NCBI GenBank assembly: GCA_025403435.1 | Contig: CM046327.1 | Coordinates: 12,268,218-12,332,217 of the forward strand | Origin: Artocarpus heterophyllus | Taxonomy: Eukaryota > Streptophyta > Magnoliopsida > Rosales > Moraceae | DNA: 64,000 bases | Direction: 5' to 3' | In this document: in pieces, positions 10,291 through 20,434 of the stretch | How positions within the stretch are numbered: position 1 is the first letter of the stretch | Layout of the letters: every line of letters begins with the position of its first letter | The notes under the pieces: model-generated | Databases searched by the model: none | Seen by the model: only the letters and a program-made list of their open reading frames with translations | Told to the model about the DNA's origin: nothing | Position numbers and translations under genes: made by a program

Positions 10291-11505
10291 TTTGGGCTTT
10301 TTTTTGGGAACGAACCCGAGAAGCTAATTGGACCTTTGCGAAAAGGTTGTTGAAGGCACAAGTGAAGAGATAAGAATTTTTTTGGGTCAGATTTTGAAAT
10401 AGGGTCACACACACATAGCACAAGCTAAATTTGCCCTGGTATTTTTTGGGCATTTGGACTTTCTTTAGTCCATTATTATTTTTCCTTTCATTATTGGTTA
10501 TATTTGTCCAAAAAAAGGAAAAAAAAAAGAACCGGACGCACCCAAAAGGAGGACAAAAAAATAAAAATAAAAATAAAAAATAAGGAAAACAAAGCCCACC
10601 TCTTTTTATTACTAGTATGCCCTTTTTTCCCCTTTGGGTCCGCACATGTAGGCGTGTAGCCCACCAGTAACATGTAATGAACAGTTCATCTTGTGGGGGC
10701 CCACATGAGTGGTGGGTGTAAGAGCCCATTTCAACGAAAAATTTCTCTCTCATCTTTCTTTTCTGAATATACCATGAAGGAAAAAAAAAAAAAAAAAACA
10801 ATAAAATAAAACTTTGTGATTCTTTCTTCAAGCCCTGATCCAACCAAAAAGGGTGGGTTGTTGTAATTGTTGATGTTATTATGGGTTTACATGATTTAAC
10901 CCAAGGTGAGGGATACGGTCTGCTTGGTTCTTTTTTTTTTTCAGGGCAAACCTTTTTTTGGACTTTTGGACTTAAAAAGAAGGAAAAATTACTTGAGGGG
11001 CAATTCTGTCCTGAGGAATACTCTAGAATTTAATTACATTCCAAAAGTGCCAACAATGATTGTTGATTTGGAAATTTGGTCAAGGATGGATAATCATCCC
11101 ATCTACCTAATTTGAATAATATTGCACATACTTGAGATTAGACAACATGAGATTGCACATACTTGTGGAAATTAGCATTCGATGGTCTAAACCAAAATGA
11201 AGAAGGGGAAAGAAAACATGAGCAAGATGTCACATCATGGTGGCTTAAGTTCATTTCATTTCATATATGCATATATGAATCCATATAATATCCTAGAGAA
11301 TGAGGAGGAGAAAAGTGTGATGTTTATTATAACCAAGCTTCTTATTCTTTTTTTTTTTTTTTTTTCACTGAGCAAATGGGGTGGATAGCCTTTTTCTGAA
11401 GTCTTCTTCGAGTTGATGTCCTCGGTTTTGCTAAATTGAAAAAAAAAATGTTTTTTTTTTCTTATGACTCTAGTAATCTCTTGATTGATTTTTGATAAAT
11501 TATTG
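10291..11505. other. Upstream flank of the probable promoter
   Basis: This is non-coding AT-rich sequence with T-tracts near 10783, 10930 and 11349. Its right end marks the duplication breakpoint. I see no gene in it. Confidence 0.5.
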
Positions 11506-11571
11506 CTTTGAAATTGTGTAGTACACTAGCATTTTGTGTTTTACCTAACAATTCGTCTACTTCTTTTTCAG

Positions 11572-12284
11572 CTTGTTGAAGATATGGAACATGAACAAGC
11601 ACACTGGCGTCCTGGGGGTCTACAACTGCCAAGGTGCTGCATGGAGTGGCACAGAGAGGAAGAATGCATTCCATCCAACGACGTCGGAGGCCATTACTGT
11701 CTACGTAAGAGGCCGTGATGTCCACCTCTTTGCTGAGGCTGCCACCGACTCTGTTTGGGATGGTGACTGCGCGGTGTATTGCTTCCACTCTGGTGAGGTT
11801 GTCACCCCTCCCTTGCAACGCCGTGATGCCGGTGTCTCTTAAGGTTCTAGAGCACGACATATACACTGTCACACCTGTCAAGGTCTTGGCTCTAGGATTC
11901 AGTTTTGCTCCCTTAGGACTCGTCAACATGTACAACGCCGGTGGAGCCATTGAGGGACTGAGATACAAAGCAAAAAGCGGAGTTCAGTTGTCGGAGATCG
12001 AGAGTGGGTTCGAAGGGGATGGAAATGTTGGGAGGGAAGTAGAGAATCGGAGCTTGGAGTTGGCGGGGATAGTTCATTTGGAGGTTAAAGGGTGTGGCAA
12101 GTTTGGAGCATAGTCTTCGGCCAAGCCAAGGAGATGTCTTGTGGATTCTCAAGTGGTTGATTTCTCCTATGATTCATCATGTGGATTGGTGACTTTCCGC
12201 ATAGATAATTTGCCTGAAGAAGGTAGGAAAGTTCATGATATCAACTTTGAGAGTTATAAGCGGCTATTGGAGTCATTAATTTAG
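11572..12284 (+). pseudogene. Raffinose synthase/SIP1-like (GH36) C-terminal fragment, pseudogene
   Basis: This is the last exon of a probable galactinol-sucrose galactosyltransferase / alkaline alpha-galactosidase, the soluble enzyme family that builds or breaks raffinose oligosaccharides. An acceptor TTTTTCAG ends at 11571. The translation then shows LLKIWNMNKHTGVLGVYNCQ, GRDVHLFAEAATD, SLKVLEHDIYTVTPVKVLA, FSFAPLGLVNMYNAGGAIEG and VKGCGKFGA, all conserved in the family. Two lesions are visible. One extra base in the C-run around 11804-11810 shifts the frame, and TAG at 12111-12113 replaces the Tyr codon of the usual GAYSSAKP motif. The similarity then continues to a natural stop at 12282-12284. 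Everything N-terminal is missing, because the duplication breakpoint lies only about 66 bases upstream of the exon. Confidence 0.88.
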
Positions 12285-13151
12285 GCTTGGATGATTGAAG
12301 AAGAGTTCATTCTTAATAAGAGTTCCCCATTTTTCTTTTGCAAGTTTCTTGTTGTAGTCATGAGCTGATATGATTGTATTGTTTGGGAAAAAAAGGAGAA
12401 CTTGAATTGTTCTACATTCTTTTCGACTTGGGCATGACTCCTGTCTCAAACGCCTAGTACTCAGAAACTTGCAGACAAAAAACAACCATCAATTGTAAGA
12501 AAAAAGGTATACAACATGGAAACAGTTTTATGAAAATGTATGAAACTCGAGGATAGAAAAGTTGAGACGAAATTTCATTGACGAAAAAGGGGACAAACGA
12601 GTCATTTTAATTTTAAAGAACTCGAAGAATTTCAACGTGTCTATTCTTGATGTTTATGACAATTTTTCATGACCTGTATGTTGTAGAGACTTGAGGTTGC
12701 GTTTAATTAGTGTATGCTAATATCATTACTTTTGGAGTATGGTAACATAGTAGTTAGAGACATAACCTAACGATAAATATACACACGACTCTATAAAAAA
12801 ATGTAAAATTTGAATCTCCAAACCCGTAAATTCAAAAGAGAAGAAAAAAAAAAAACATAATAGAGCCTCACAAGTATAGAGACAAGTCATCACAGGAACA
12901 AGAACCAATTTCCACAAGTTAGCATTTAAACCTCCTTCCATCAGTCCCGAAGAAAGTCTACAAAGTTTGTCTACAAATTATATCATCTATACAATAGCTA
13001 TACCTAAGAACCAGCAAATTTTTTCCGTTACTTGAACAAGGTAAGAAGCAGAGGCTTCATCAAATGAAATTAAAAGACGTCATTCACCACGCCTGACATC
13101 TCCGCCCTATATCTTCTTCTCGTCCGCAGAAAAATGAGACTGCCGACGGAA
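12285..13151. other. Intergenic region between two pseudogenes
   Basis: AT-rich sequence between the 3' end of the GH36 fragment and the 3' end of SNAP43 copy B, which converge on it. It probably contains both former 3' UTRs. No further gene is visible. Confidence 0.5.
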
Positions 13152-15218
13152 TCATGTCTCAGAAAGCAGTTGTTCAAGCTCCTGATCAAAGTTCTCATCA
13201 TTTTGCAGCAGCAGTGGTTGTTCCTGTTGCTCATGGTCTTCTTGGTGCTTCCGACTTAAACCTGTCTGCTCATAAAACTGTTCCTTCTGGGCTTCCCATT
13301 CTTCTGTAATTTTCTCCACTGCATCTCCCACCAATTTTTCATCTTGTGTAATGTGCTCTATGTTTCTAACATCCACAACCTGGCTTGCCTCTTTAAGAAA
13401 GATGAATTTCAAAATGAGGAGTAAGAACATAATCATATTATCAATTAAAAAAAAAGATTAAAAGAAAAGGAAGGAGCACATCTTGAAATTTATGCGATTT
13501 GAATCTTTTTGGCTTAAATTGAAAAATCTGAGTTATATTAAAGTAGCGGAAGGGTTCAAATAACAATCCCAATTTTTTGTTTCAAACTCAGGATTATGGC
13601 GGGCCGGATTGAAATTCGACTGCATGGGTCCAGATCTACGAATGCTGTATTTAGTTTAACAAGATGCCTGGGGAACAGGCACAGTTGACTTCTTTGCAAA
13701 ATAAGGATGGTGCATTTAGTACCATAAAAAAAAAAAAAAAAAAAAATCATAAACAACTGAGGTTGTAATTTAGCTGGTACGCCACTATAGAAAAACGTTA
13801 CCACGTATGGCTAGCTTTTTAGCTTCTGAATATTCTGTTGACATTTTCTTGAGCCCTTTCAGATCAATTTCCATACCCTGGTAAAGACTCAACAAAAAGA
13901 ACGTGAGGTAATGACAATCGATTTATGGTCAAATTCAGGTATCCTAGTTTTATTTCAAAGTACAATTCAAAATTGCTGTGATCTCTCAAACACTTTAAGC
14001 AAACAAGTCACTCAAATAAGAAATATCACAAGTTTAACAGCAATTTTCTCCTTTTGCAGGGTTCAGCAGCTAAAGTAATTTCATTTTCCATGCAAGGAGA
14101 GACAAAATGTATTACAATCCATTCAAGAGGTATAAGATTAAATTACCATGTCCAACCGGAGGAAGTCTTGAATCCGAGTATTATCGAATAATCTGAAAGT
14201 ATGAGGACAAAATATATATGAGCTGCTATAACTAACATGTATATGCACGAGTTCAACGAGAGTTAAAAGCCAGAAACCATACTTTGAATATGCAACTTGA
14301 ATTCGAGCGTCCTGTAATTCTGTAAGTTGGTTAAGTGTCTCCGCAACGGCTCCTTCATTTATGTCAAGAAACCCAAAAAGGAACATATTCTTTTCCAGCA
14401 TTTTTTTCACCAGGGCAGGCACAACTTTCAAACCATTTTCTTTTGCAGTAACAACAAGGTTTTTAAGCTTCTTCAGCTCTTCTATCAAAAAAATAAGGGA
14501 AAAATAAAAAGATTCAAAGAGAGACCCCAGAAACCATAAAAGGTTTTACCATAGATCAAAAGTAACCAAACCAAGTGACAAATAAATCTTGAATGGAGGT
14601 TTGAATGGTTGAGTCTCATGAAGACAATAGAGACAATAAAGCCCACCAAGCCTGCATGATAAAGAAGCTGAACTGCTCATATATCCTGCACATAGTATGG
14701 CTATATGAGAGTTATTCCTTATGCATGTAATTGAAAACAAAGATACAAAATTTGTGATTATTTTTTTTTTAAAGCAATTTCAACCCCAATAATACGCTAA
14801 TTATCTTCTCTTTCGAGAAATTGAACTTGATAAAGTGAACTTTAATGGGCACCTATCATTTTGACAAATTAACAACACTAGACAATACAAGCAAACAGAA
14901 AAAAGATTATATATATACACACACATACATGAATGTTTTCATACCAATGGCGTGGCCATATAATGATTGCATGAAGAAGACCAAGTTGGGAGAAGGAGTA
15001 GCCTTATATATATATATGAGAACTTCTTGGAAAGCCAAATCCTTTTCATCTCTGCCAAAGTTAATGACTCAGCCTGTTTCAAATTGTCCCTATATTCATT
15101 ACAAGAAGTATTATTAAAACAAAAAAAAAAAAAAACCAAAGTTTTTGTTTGTGAAACAAACCTCAGAAAAGTCAGCTATAAGATCATCAATGTCCCTCTT
15201 GAATGGGGTCAAATCCAT
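13152..15218 (-). pseudogene. SNAP43-like gene (SNAPc subunit 1), copy B, seven exons with a frameshift
   Basis: Exons are 15162-15218, 14945-15073, 14572-14685, 14283-14481, 14147-14192, 13802-13877 and 13152-13390. All have GT-AG borders and compatible phases, except that exon 2 is 129 rather than 127 bases. The extra two bases come from a longer TA run near 15005-15017, where copies A and C keep the frame through SHIYEA. The shift leads to an early stop in exon 3. Without it the protein would be about 285 residues. It has the SNAP43 core (LTLAEMKRIWLSKKFS, LGGLYCLYCL, LVVTAKENGLKVVPALVKKM) and an acidic, glutamine-rich C-terminus ending ELEQLLSET. The family acts in snRNA transcription with SNAP50 and TBP. 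A sequencing slip in the TA run could also explain the frameshift. Confidence 0.82.
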
Positions 15219-15687
15219 TCTTCGCACCAATCCCTCCAAAAAAGTTGTTTGCTTTCAAAATATGGAACTTCGAAGAAGAAAATTTTTAGGAGAAATTGCA
15301 GAGCACAGTGGTTTTTAGGTTAGGTTTAGAAAATTATAAAATAATTTTTGTAAATTAAAATTAATAGAAAAAAACTTAAATAAAGAATTAGAATGTCCAA
15401 AACGTCCCCACTTCCTCAGCTTTTCCTCCCTCTCTGGAGAAGATCTACTGTCGCGCCCAGGAGCTAAGAGTCGTTGAGCCTAAGAAGGGAAAGGAAGGAA
15501 GAATCTTATAAGTTTTTACTCTGAGAAGCATCTTGTGAGGTTTCTTTTTATTTTTTTTGAACATCCTGTGAATTATCGAGGACTTTGTATGCTACGTTGA
15601 CCAAAAAAAGTGAGCTACAATATAAAGTGAAAGCCAAAGAGCTAAAAGTCGTTGCGCCTGACAAGGAAGAGAGAGGAAGGAAGAATC
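14556..15687 (-). repeat. Left arm of a large inverted repeat (SNAP43 exons 1-3 plus promoter)
   Basis: This segment is repeated in opposite orientation at 18899-20055. It covers exons 1-3 of SNAP43 copy B, introns 1-2 and about 470 bases of 5' flank. The arms are separated by about 3.2 kb that contains a LINE. The two gene copies point away from each other. Confidence 0.88.
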
Positions 15688-15845
15688 TTATGAGTTTTTA
15701 CTCTGGGAAGCATCATGTGGGGTTTTCCTTTTTTTTTTTTTAAGCATCTTGTGTGGGTTTTTTCTTTTAAGCATCTTGTGAGTTGCCAGGGTCTTCATAT
15801 GCTATATTGACGAGAAAAAATATGCTACAATGTAAAGCTCTTACA
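15461..15845. repeat. Tandem duplication in the SNAP43 copy B upstream region
   Basis: Two units of roughly 180-200 bases start with GAGCTAAGAGTCGTTG (near 15461) and GAGCTAAAAGTCGTTG (15640). Each runs through an AGGAAGGAAGAATCTTA motif, TTTTTACTCTG and a TATGCTA-to-TACAAT segment. Copy A lacks this duplication. The inverted copy C carries parts of both units (about 18899-19140). Confidence 0.8.
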
Positions 15846-16149
15846 TGTTATCGTTTTCAGTTAAAAGTTTCAGTTCTAATCACATTTTTTAAAAACCTTA
15901 ATTTAGGTCTTAAAAGTATTTTTGGTATTTTATTTTATAGCAAATGTGATCAGTTAAATATTGACTAACCTCTTTAAAAAATTATGCCATTAGTTTTTAC
16001 GATTATTTTCATAAAATTCTCGACTTATGTACCTTAATTTAAGTTGCCCTTTAATTTTGTAAAACCCGTTAAAACACCCCCTGATGTATACAAAATCATT
16101 CAAAATGCTCCTTCCGTCTAGTCTTGTTTACAACGTTAAATTGTTAACC

Positions 16150-18010
16150 AAAGATTATGATTATATTGTTGAAAGAGTAAAAAAACGGCTTTCAGGTTGG
16201 AAAAGTAATTGTTTATCCCTCGCCGGTAGAGTTACTCTTGTCAATTCAATTGTGACCTCTATGCCCCAATTTGCTATGCAATCTGCTCCACTTCCTAAAG
16301 CTACTATTGAAGAGGTTAATAGGCTTAGTAGAAGATTTTTATGGGGGGGTTTTGAGGATAAGAGAAAAATGCACCTTGTCGCCTGGAAAGATATGTGTAA
16401 GCCTAAATGGCAAAGAGGGCTGGGTCTAAAAAATATTGCTGTTATGAACAAGGCTTTTCTGCTAAAGACTGCTTGGAATTTCAGGCATCGTGAGACTCTT
16501 TGGACTAGTGTTTGACAAGCAAAATATGGTGGTAGAGTTGGTGATAACCCGGGTAATTTTTCAACCCCTCTTTGGCGTGCGGTTTGGCCTCATTTTCAAC
16601 AGTTGGGCAGCTTTACCTCTTGGTCTATTGGCAACGGAAATAATGTCTCATTTTGACATGATAATTGGATCCACGGGTTGGGTCCTGTTGGGGAACAAGT
16701 TGGTGGAGTTATTCTTATTCATTTCTCTGACATCAAAGTTGGAGATCTTAAAGATGTTAATGGGGAGTGGAACTGGAGCTTATTAAATCAGCTTGTCCCT
16801 CCCCAAGTGTGCCGAAGAATTGCTTCCATTCCTCCTCCATTCGGGGAAGCAGGGGATGACAATACCTATTGGAGGTTTTCATCAGATGGTCTGTTTTCAA
16901 CACGATCGGCTTACACAGTGCTTAACTCGGAGTTTTGTTATCAAAGCGAGAATATTTGGAAGGCTATTTGGAATTGTAGAGTCCCTCTCCAAATAAACCA
17001 CTTGATGTGGCTATTTGCTAGGGGTAGGCTCTTAACAAATGAGAGAAAGGTCAAATGCAATATAGCTTCCTCAAAAGTTTGCCCTCGTTGCTAAGAGCGG
17101 ACGAGACGGGTATGCATGTTTTTAGAGATTGTCCTCTTGCAAAATCTCTTTGGGATGCTTTAATTCCTCAGGATTGGAATTGGTTTTTCACATCGTCTAA
17201 GAATGATTAGATGATTCTTAATCTGAAAATCTGTAGTCGGATTAGAAATTGCAACTGGAGTTGTTTATTTGCATGCACGCTTTATTGGCTTTGGACGTGG
17301 AGGAACAAGGAAGATAATGAGGGTGGTTTTAGAAGACCGACTAATGGAGAGCTCTTTATTACCAACTATACTAGCAATGTTACAAACGCTTGGGTATGTG
17401 CTCAGACAACGACTGGGGTGTTGCCAAAGACTTTGCGTTTCGTTGGTTGGTCTCCTCCGACAGGGGGTGCTGTGAAGTTAAATATAGACGGGGCTTGCAA
17501 GGGCTGTCCGGGGCCTATGGGTGCTGGTGGCCTCCTCAGAGATGCTCGCGGGGTTTGTTTGGGCGGTTTCTTTAATAGCATCGGTATGGGCACGACAATT
17601 TAAGCTGAAATCTAGGCTCTTAAGCTTGGTTTGGAGTTGACCTGGAATTTGGGATTTAGGCAGGTTGAAGTAGATATGGATTCTCTCTTGACCATCAAAT
17701 TGGTGCACTCATTCAAGGGCTCTCGGGGCAGGCTATCACGCCTCTTGGCTGATTTTAAACGTTTGTTAGATAAAAGGCTGGAGTGTTTCACTTGAACACA
17801 TCTTTAGAGAAGCCAACAAAGCTGCCGACTAGCTGGCGAATTGGGCTGTCTCAAAGATTATCCTCCTCTTTTTCTCGAGTTCTACCTCCGGGGTTGACTA
17901 AAATTCTTAGTAGTGATGCTATGGGAGCAACGTCTCCTAGAGTCTCTTCTTTGTAATTTTTTTTCCTCTGTTTGGGTCTTTGACCCCGTTCTTCTACCCA
18001 AAAAAAAATA
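16150..18010 (+). mobile_element. 5'-truncated L1-type LINE (zf-RVT and RNase H), decayed
   Basis: Translation shows the C-terminal reverse-transcriptase region (VKKRLSGWKSNCLSLAGRVT, RRFLWGG, WQRGLGLKNI), then a zf-RVT region (WNCRVPLQINHLMWLFARGR, ending VCPRC). A plant-type RNase H follows (VKLNIDGACKGCPGPMGAGG, FRQVEVDMDS). Frames change and stops interrupt every part, for example after WTSV at 16513-16515. A run of nine A bases after TTCTACCC near 18000 looks like the 3' tail. Comparison with copy A shows that the element interrupts the SNAP43 upstream region between TTGTTAACC (about 16149) and ATATTAAAAATTA (about 18010). I could not identify a clean target duplication. Confidence 0.85.
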
Positions 18011-18808
18011 TTAAAAATTATATATGTGAATTTTTTTTTTCTAATTCTAACACCCTTTTTTCTCTGTCTTCTCTCTAACACTCTCAATTTCTTCTCTCTC
18101 TAGGGGTTGGTGATGGGGTGGGGGCAATAAGGGCAACGTGGATGGCGTGCGTGTAGGCTAGTTGGGAAACACCTCCGGTGGTGGTGTTGCTGTTGCTGCT
18201 TGCCCCATGGTCAAACTTGAAGCTGCCATTAATAAAGGATAACTTACAAAATGCCCCAACTTGTTAAAAATGCCCTCCAACAAACCACTTATTAAAGCTG
18301 TTTCTTTATTAGAAATTAATGATTTATTAAAAGTCTAAATTACCCTCCGTTCTTACTCTCTCATGAGGGAATAGAAAGAGAATTAAGGTTTTCAATTTTT
18401 GAACTTGAATTATAATAGGTAAAATAATAATGTGTAATTAATATTTTAAAAAATAAAATAAAAAATAGACAGTTTAAAAAGTCAAGAAAAAGAGAGCATT
18501 GTTAATAAAAGGTGCCTTGATGCATTCTACGTAGTTTTCTCGTAAATATATAACTATGAATTCTCTCTGAGATTTGGGTTGTCTATTCAAAACAAATTGC
18601 CAAACAGATAGAGAGAGAAAGACAGAAAAAGCAAAAGAGAGTTCAGATTCTATCATGCTTCATCACTTTTTTTTTTGCCTTTTTTTCTCTGTTTGGTAGG
18701 TTTTTCAATTTCCTCTGTATTTTATTGCTAGAGGCAGGGGAAAAAAATTAAGTGAAGTTGAAAAGATATGAAATGTTCAAGGAAAAAAAAGTTAAAACTG
18801 GCCCAAAC
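18011..18808. other. Continuation of the SNAP43 copy B upstream region, with an insertion
   Basis: Positions 18040-18232 and about 18545-18750 match 1590-1710 and 1708-1920 upstream of copy A. Between them about 310 bases of AT-rich sequence (about 18235-18545) are absent from copy A. No gene is visible. The 60-base SNAP43-intron-like stretch near 18755-18808 leads into the exon 3 fragment. Confidence 0.6.
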
Positions 18809-18898
18809 CAAGTGACAAATAAATCTTAAAAGGAGGTTTGAATGGTTGAGTCTCATGAATATAGTACAGACAATAAAGCCCACCAAGCCTGTATTCTT
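18809..18898 (-). pseudogene. SNAP43 exon 3 fragment, copy D
   Basis: On the minus strand this is the 3' part of exon 3 with its donor and start of the intron (TTG/GTTTGGGCC), closely matching 14572-14655 of copy B. It has a changed segment where copies B and C encode HETQ. It is cut at the right by the start of the inverted copy at 18899. Confidence 0.78.
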
Positions 18899-20055
18899 CC
18901 TTCCTCTCTCTTCCTTGTCAGGCGCAATAACTCTCAACTCTTGGGCTCTCACTTTATATTGTAGCTTACTTTTTTGGTCAACATAGCATAAGAAGACCTT
19001 GACAACTCAAAAGATGCTTAAAAAAAATTAAAAAAAAAACCTCATAAGATGCTTCTCAGAGTAAAAACTCATAAAATTCTTCCTTCCTCTCTCTTCCTTC
19101 TCAGGCGCAACGACTCTTAGCTTCTAGGCACGACGACTCCTCGGCGTAACAGTGCGCGGCAGATCTTCTCTAGAGAGAGACGAGGAAGGAAAAGTTGAAG
19201 AAGCGGGGGCGTTTTGGACATTCTAATTCTTTATAAGTTTTTTCTATTAATTTCGATGTAAAAAAATTATTTTATAATTTTCCAAACCTAACCTAAAAAA
19301 CGTTGTTCTCTACAATTTCTCCTAAAAGTTTTCTTCCAAGTTCCAACTTTTGAAAGCAAACAACTTTTTAGGAGGATTGGCGAGAATAATGGATTTGACC
19401 CCATTCAAGAGGGACATTGATGATCTTATAGCTGACTTCTCTGAGGTTTGTTTCACAAACAAAAACTTAGGTTTTTTTTTTTTTTAATAATACTTCTTGT
19501 AATGAATATGGGGACATTTTGAAACAGGCTGAGTCATTAACTTTGGTTGAGATGAAAAGGGTTTAGCTTTCCAAGAATTTCTCACATATATACGAGGCTA
19601 CCCCTTCTCCCAACTTGGCCTTCTTCATGCAAGCCTTATATGGCCATGCCATTGGTATGAAAACATTTGTGTATGAATGTGTGTGTATATATATATATAT
19701 AATCCTTTTTCTGTTCGCTTGTATTGTCTAATGTTGTTAATTTGTCAAAATAACAGGTGCCTACTAAAGTTCACTTTATCAAGTTCAATATTTAGAAAGA
19801 GAAGATAATTAGCGCATTATTGGGGTTGAAATTGCTTTTAGGAAAAAGAAAATCACAAGTTTGGTATCTTTGTTTTTAGTTATATGCATAAAGAATAACT
19901 CTCATAAAGCCATACTATGTGCAGGATATATGAGCAGTTCAGCTTCTTTATCATGCAGGCTTGGTGGGCTTTATTGTCTTTACTGTCTTCATGAGACTCA
20001 ACTATTCAAACCTCCATTCAAGATTTATTTGTCACTTGGTATGGTCACTTTTAAC
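18899..20055 (+). repeat. Right arm of the large inverted repeat
   Basis: Reverse complement of 14556-15687: promoter-side tandem units, exon 1, exon 2, exon 3 and the first bases of intron 3. Many substitutions separate the arms. It ends where the second copy of the 4-kb block begins. Confidence 0.88.
19389..20038 (+). pseudogene. SNAP43-like gene, copy C, truncated after exon 3
   Basis: Exon 1 is 19389-19445, exon 2 is 19528-19654 (127 bases, the expected length) and exon 3 is 19925-20038 (114 bases). All splice borders are intact. Exon 2 carries TAG at 19564-19566 in place of the Trp codon of the KRVWLS motif. No exon 4 follows: 17 bases of intron 3 are joined directly to the hairpin-containing block at about 20055. 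The copy therefore cannot make SNAP43, although its promoter side and first exons could be transcribed. Confidence 0.88.
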
Positions 20056-20434
20056 TTTTTTTCCTTTTCCCTTTTGCTTCTTGGCAAGAGGAGGGGCACT
20101 TGGGAAAAGGAAAAAAGAAGAAAGAGAGAGGAGGGACACTAATACTATGATAATTGCTTTTTTTTTTTTTTGCTCTTTGTTTATTTAATTTTTTTATTTC
20201 CAAATGGAGCATGAGGCGTTTACAGTTATAAATGTGCACAACTTCACCATTTAAAAGCTTCTCAGCATTCCAAGTAATCATCACCTAACAAACCCAGCTC
20301 TGCCCCACTACACGGCTGGGCTCACCAAGCCAAATGGACCGAGGCTAAAACAAACTCAAAACCATGAATCAGTCAACCCAACAAACCTTTAACCACCCCA
20401 GGTTCATTTGAGTCCATCAAAAGACCAACGCAGC

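Larger units (their letters stand above)
7447..11505. repeat. Segmental duplication, copy 1 (about 4.06 kb)
   Basis: This block recurs in the same orientation at about 20052-23923. Colinear landmarks are the hairpin, the GC-rich pair at 7683/20295, the hAT element, the ATGGTTCCTTCGGC region near 8635, the CCCTAG-containing 5' UTR near 10240/22710 and the ATATGCATATATG motif near 11265. The match ends at the sequence TTGATAAATTATTG on the right. The copies differ by many substitutions and small indels, so the duplication is not recent. Confidence 0.9.

Noticed and set aside
10106..10843. 245-codon minus-strand frame
   Set aside because: It spans a CT-rich leader, the splice donor and poly-A/T tracts. 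It is low-complexity, and copy 2 (22.5-23.3 kb) breaks it into different frames, so it is not conserved as protein.
11462..11968. 168-codon minus-strand frame
   Set aside because: It is the antisense shadow of the GH36 pseudogene exon, which has clear family similarity on the plus strand.
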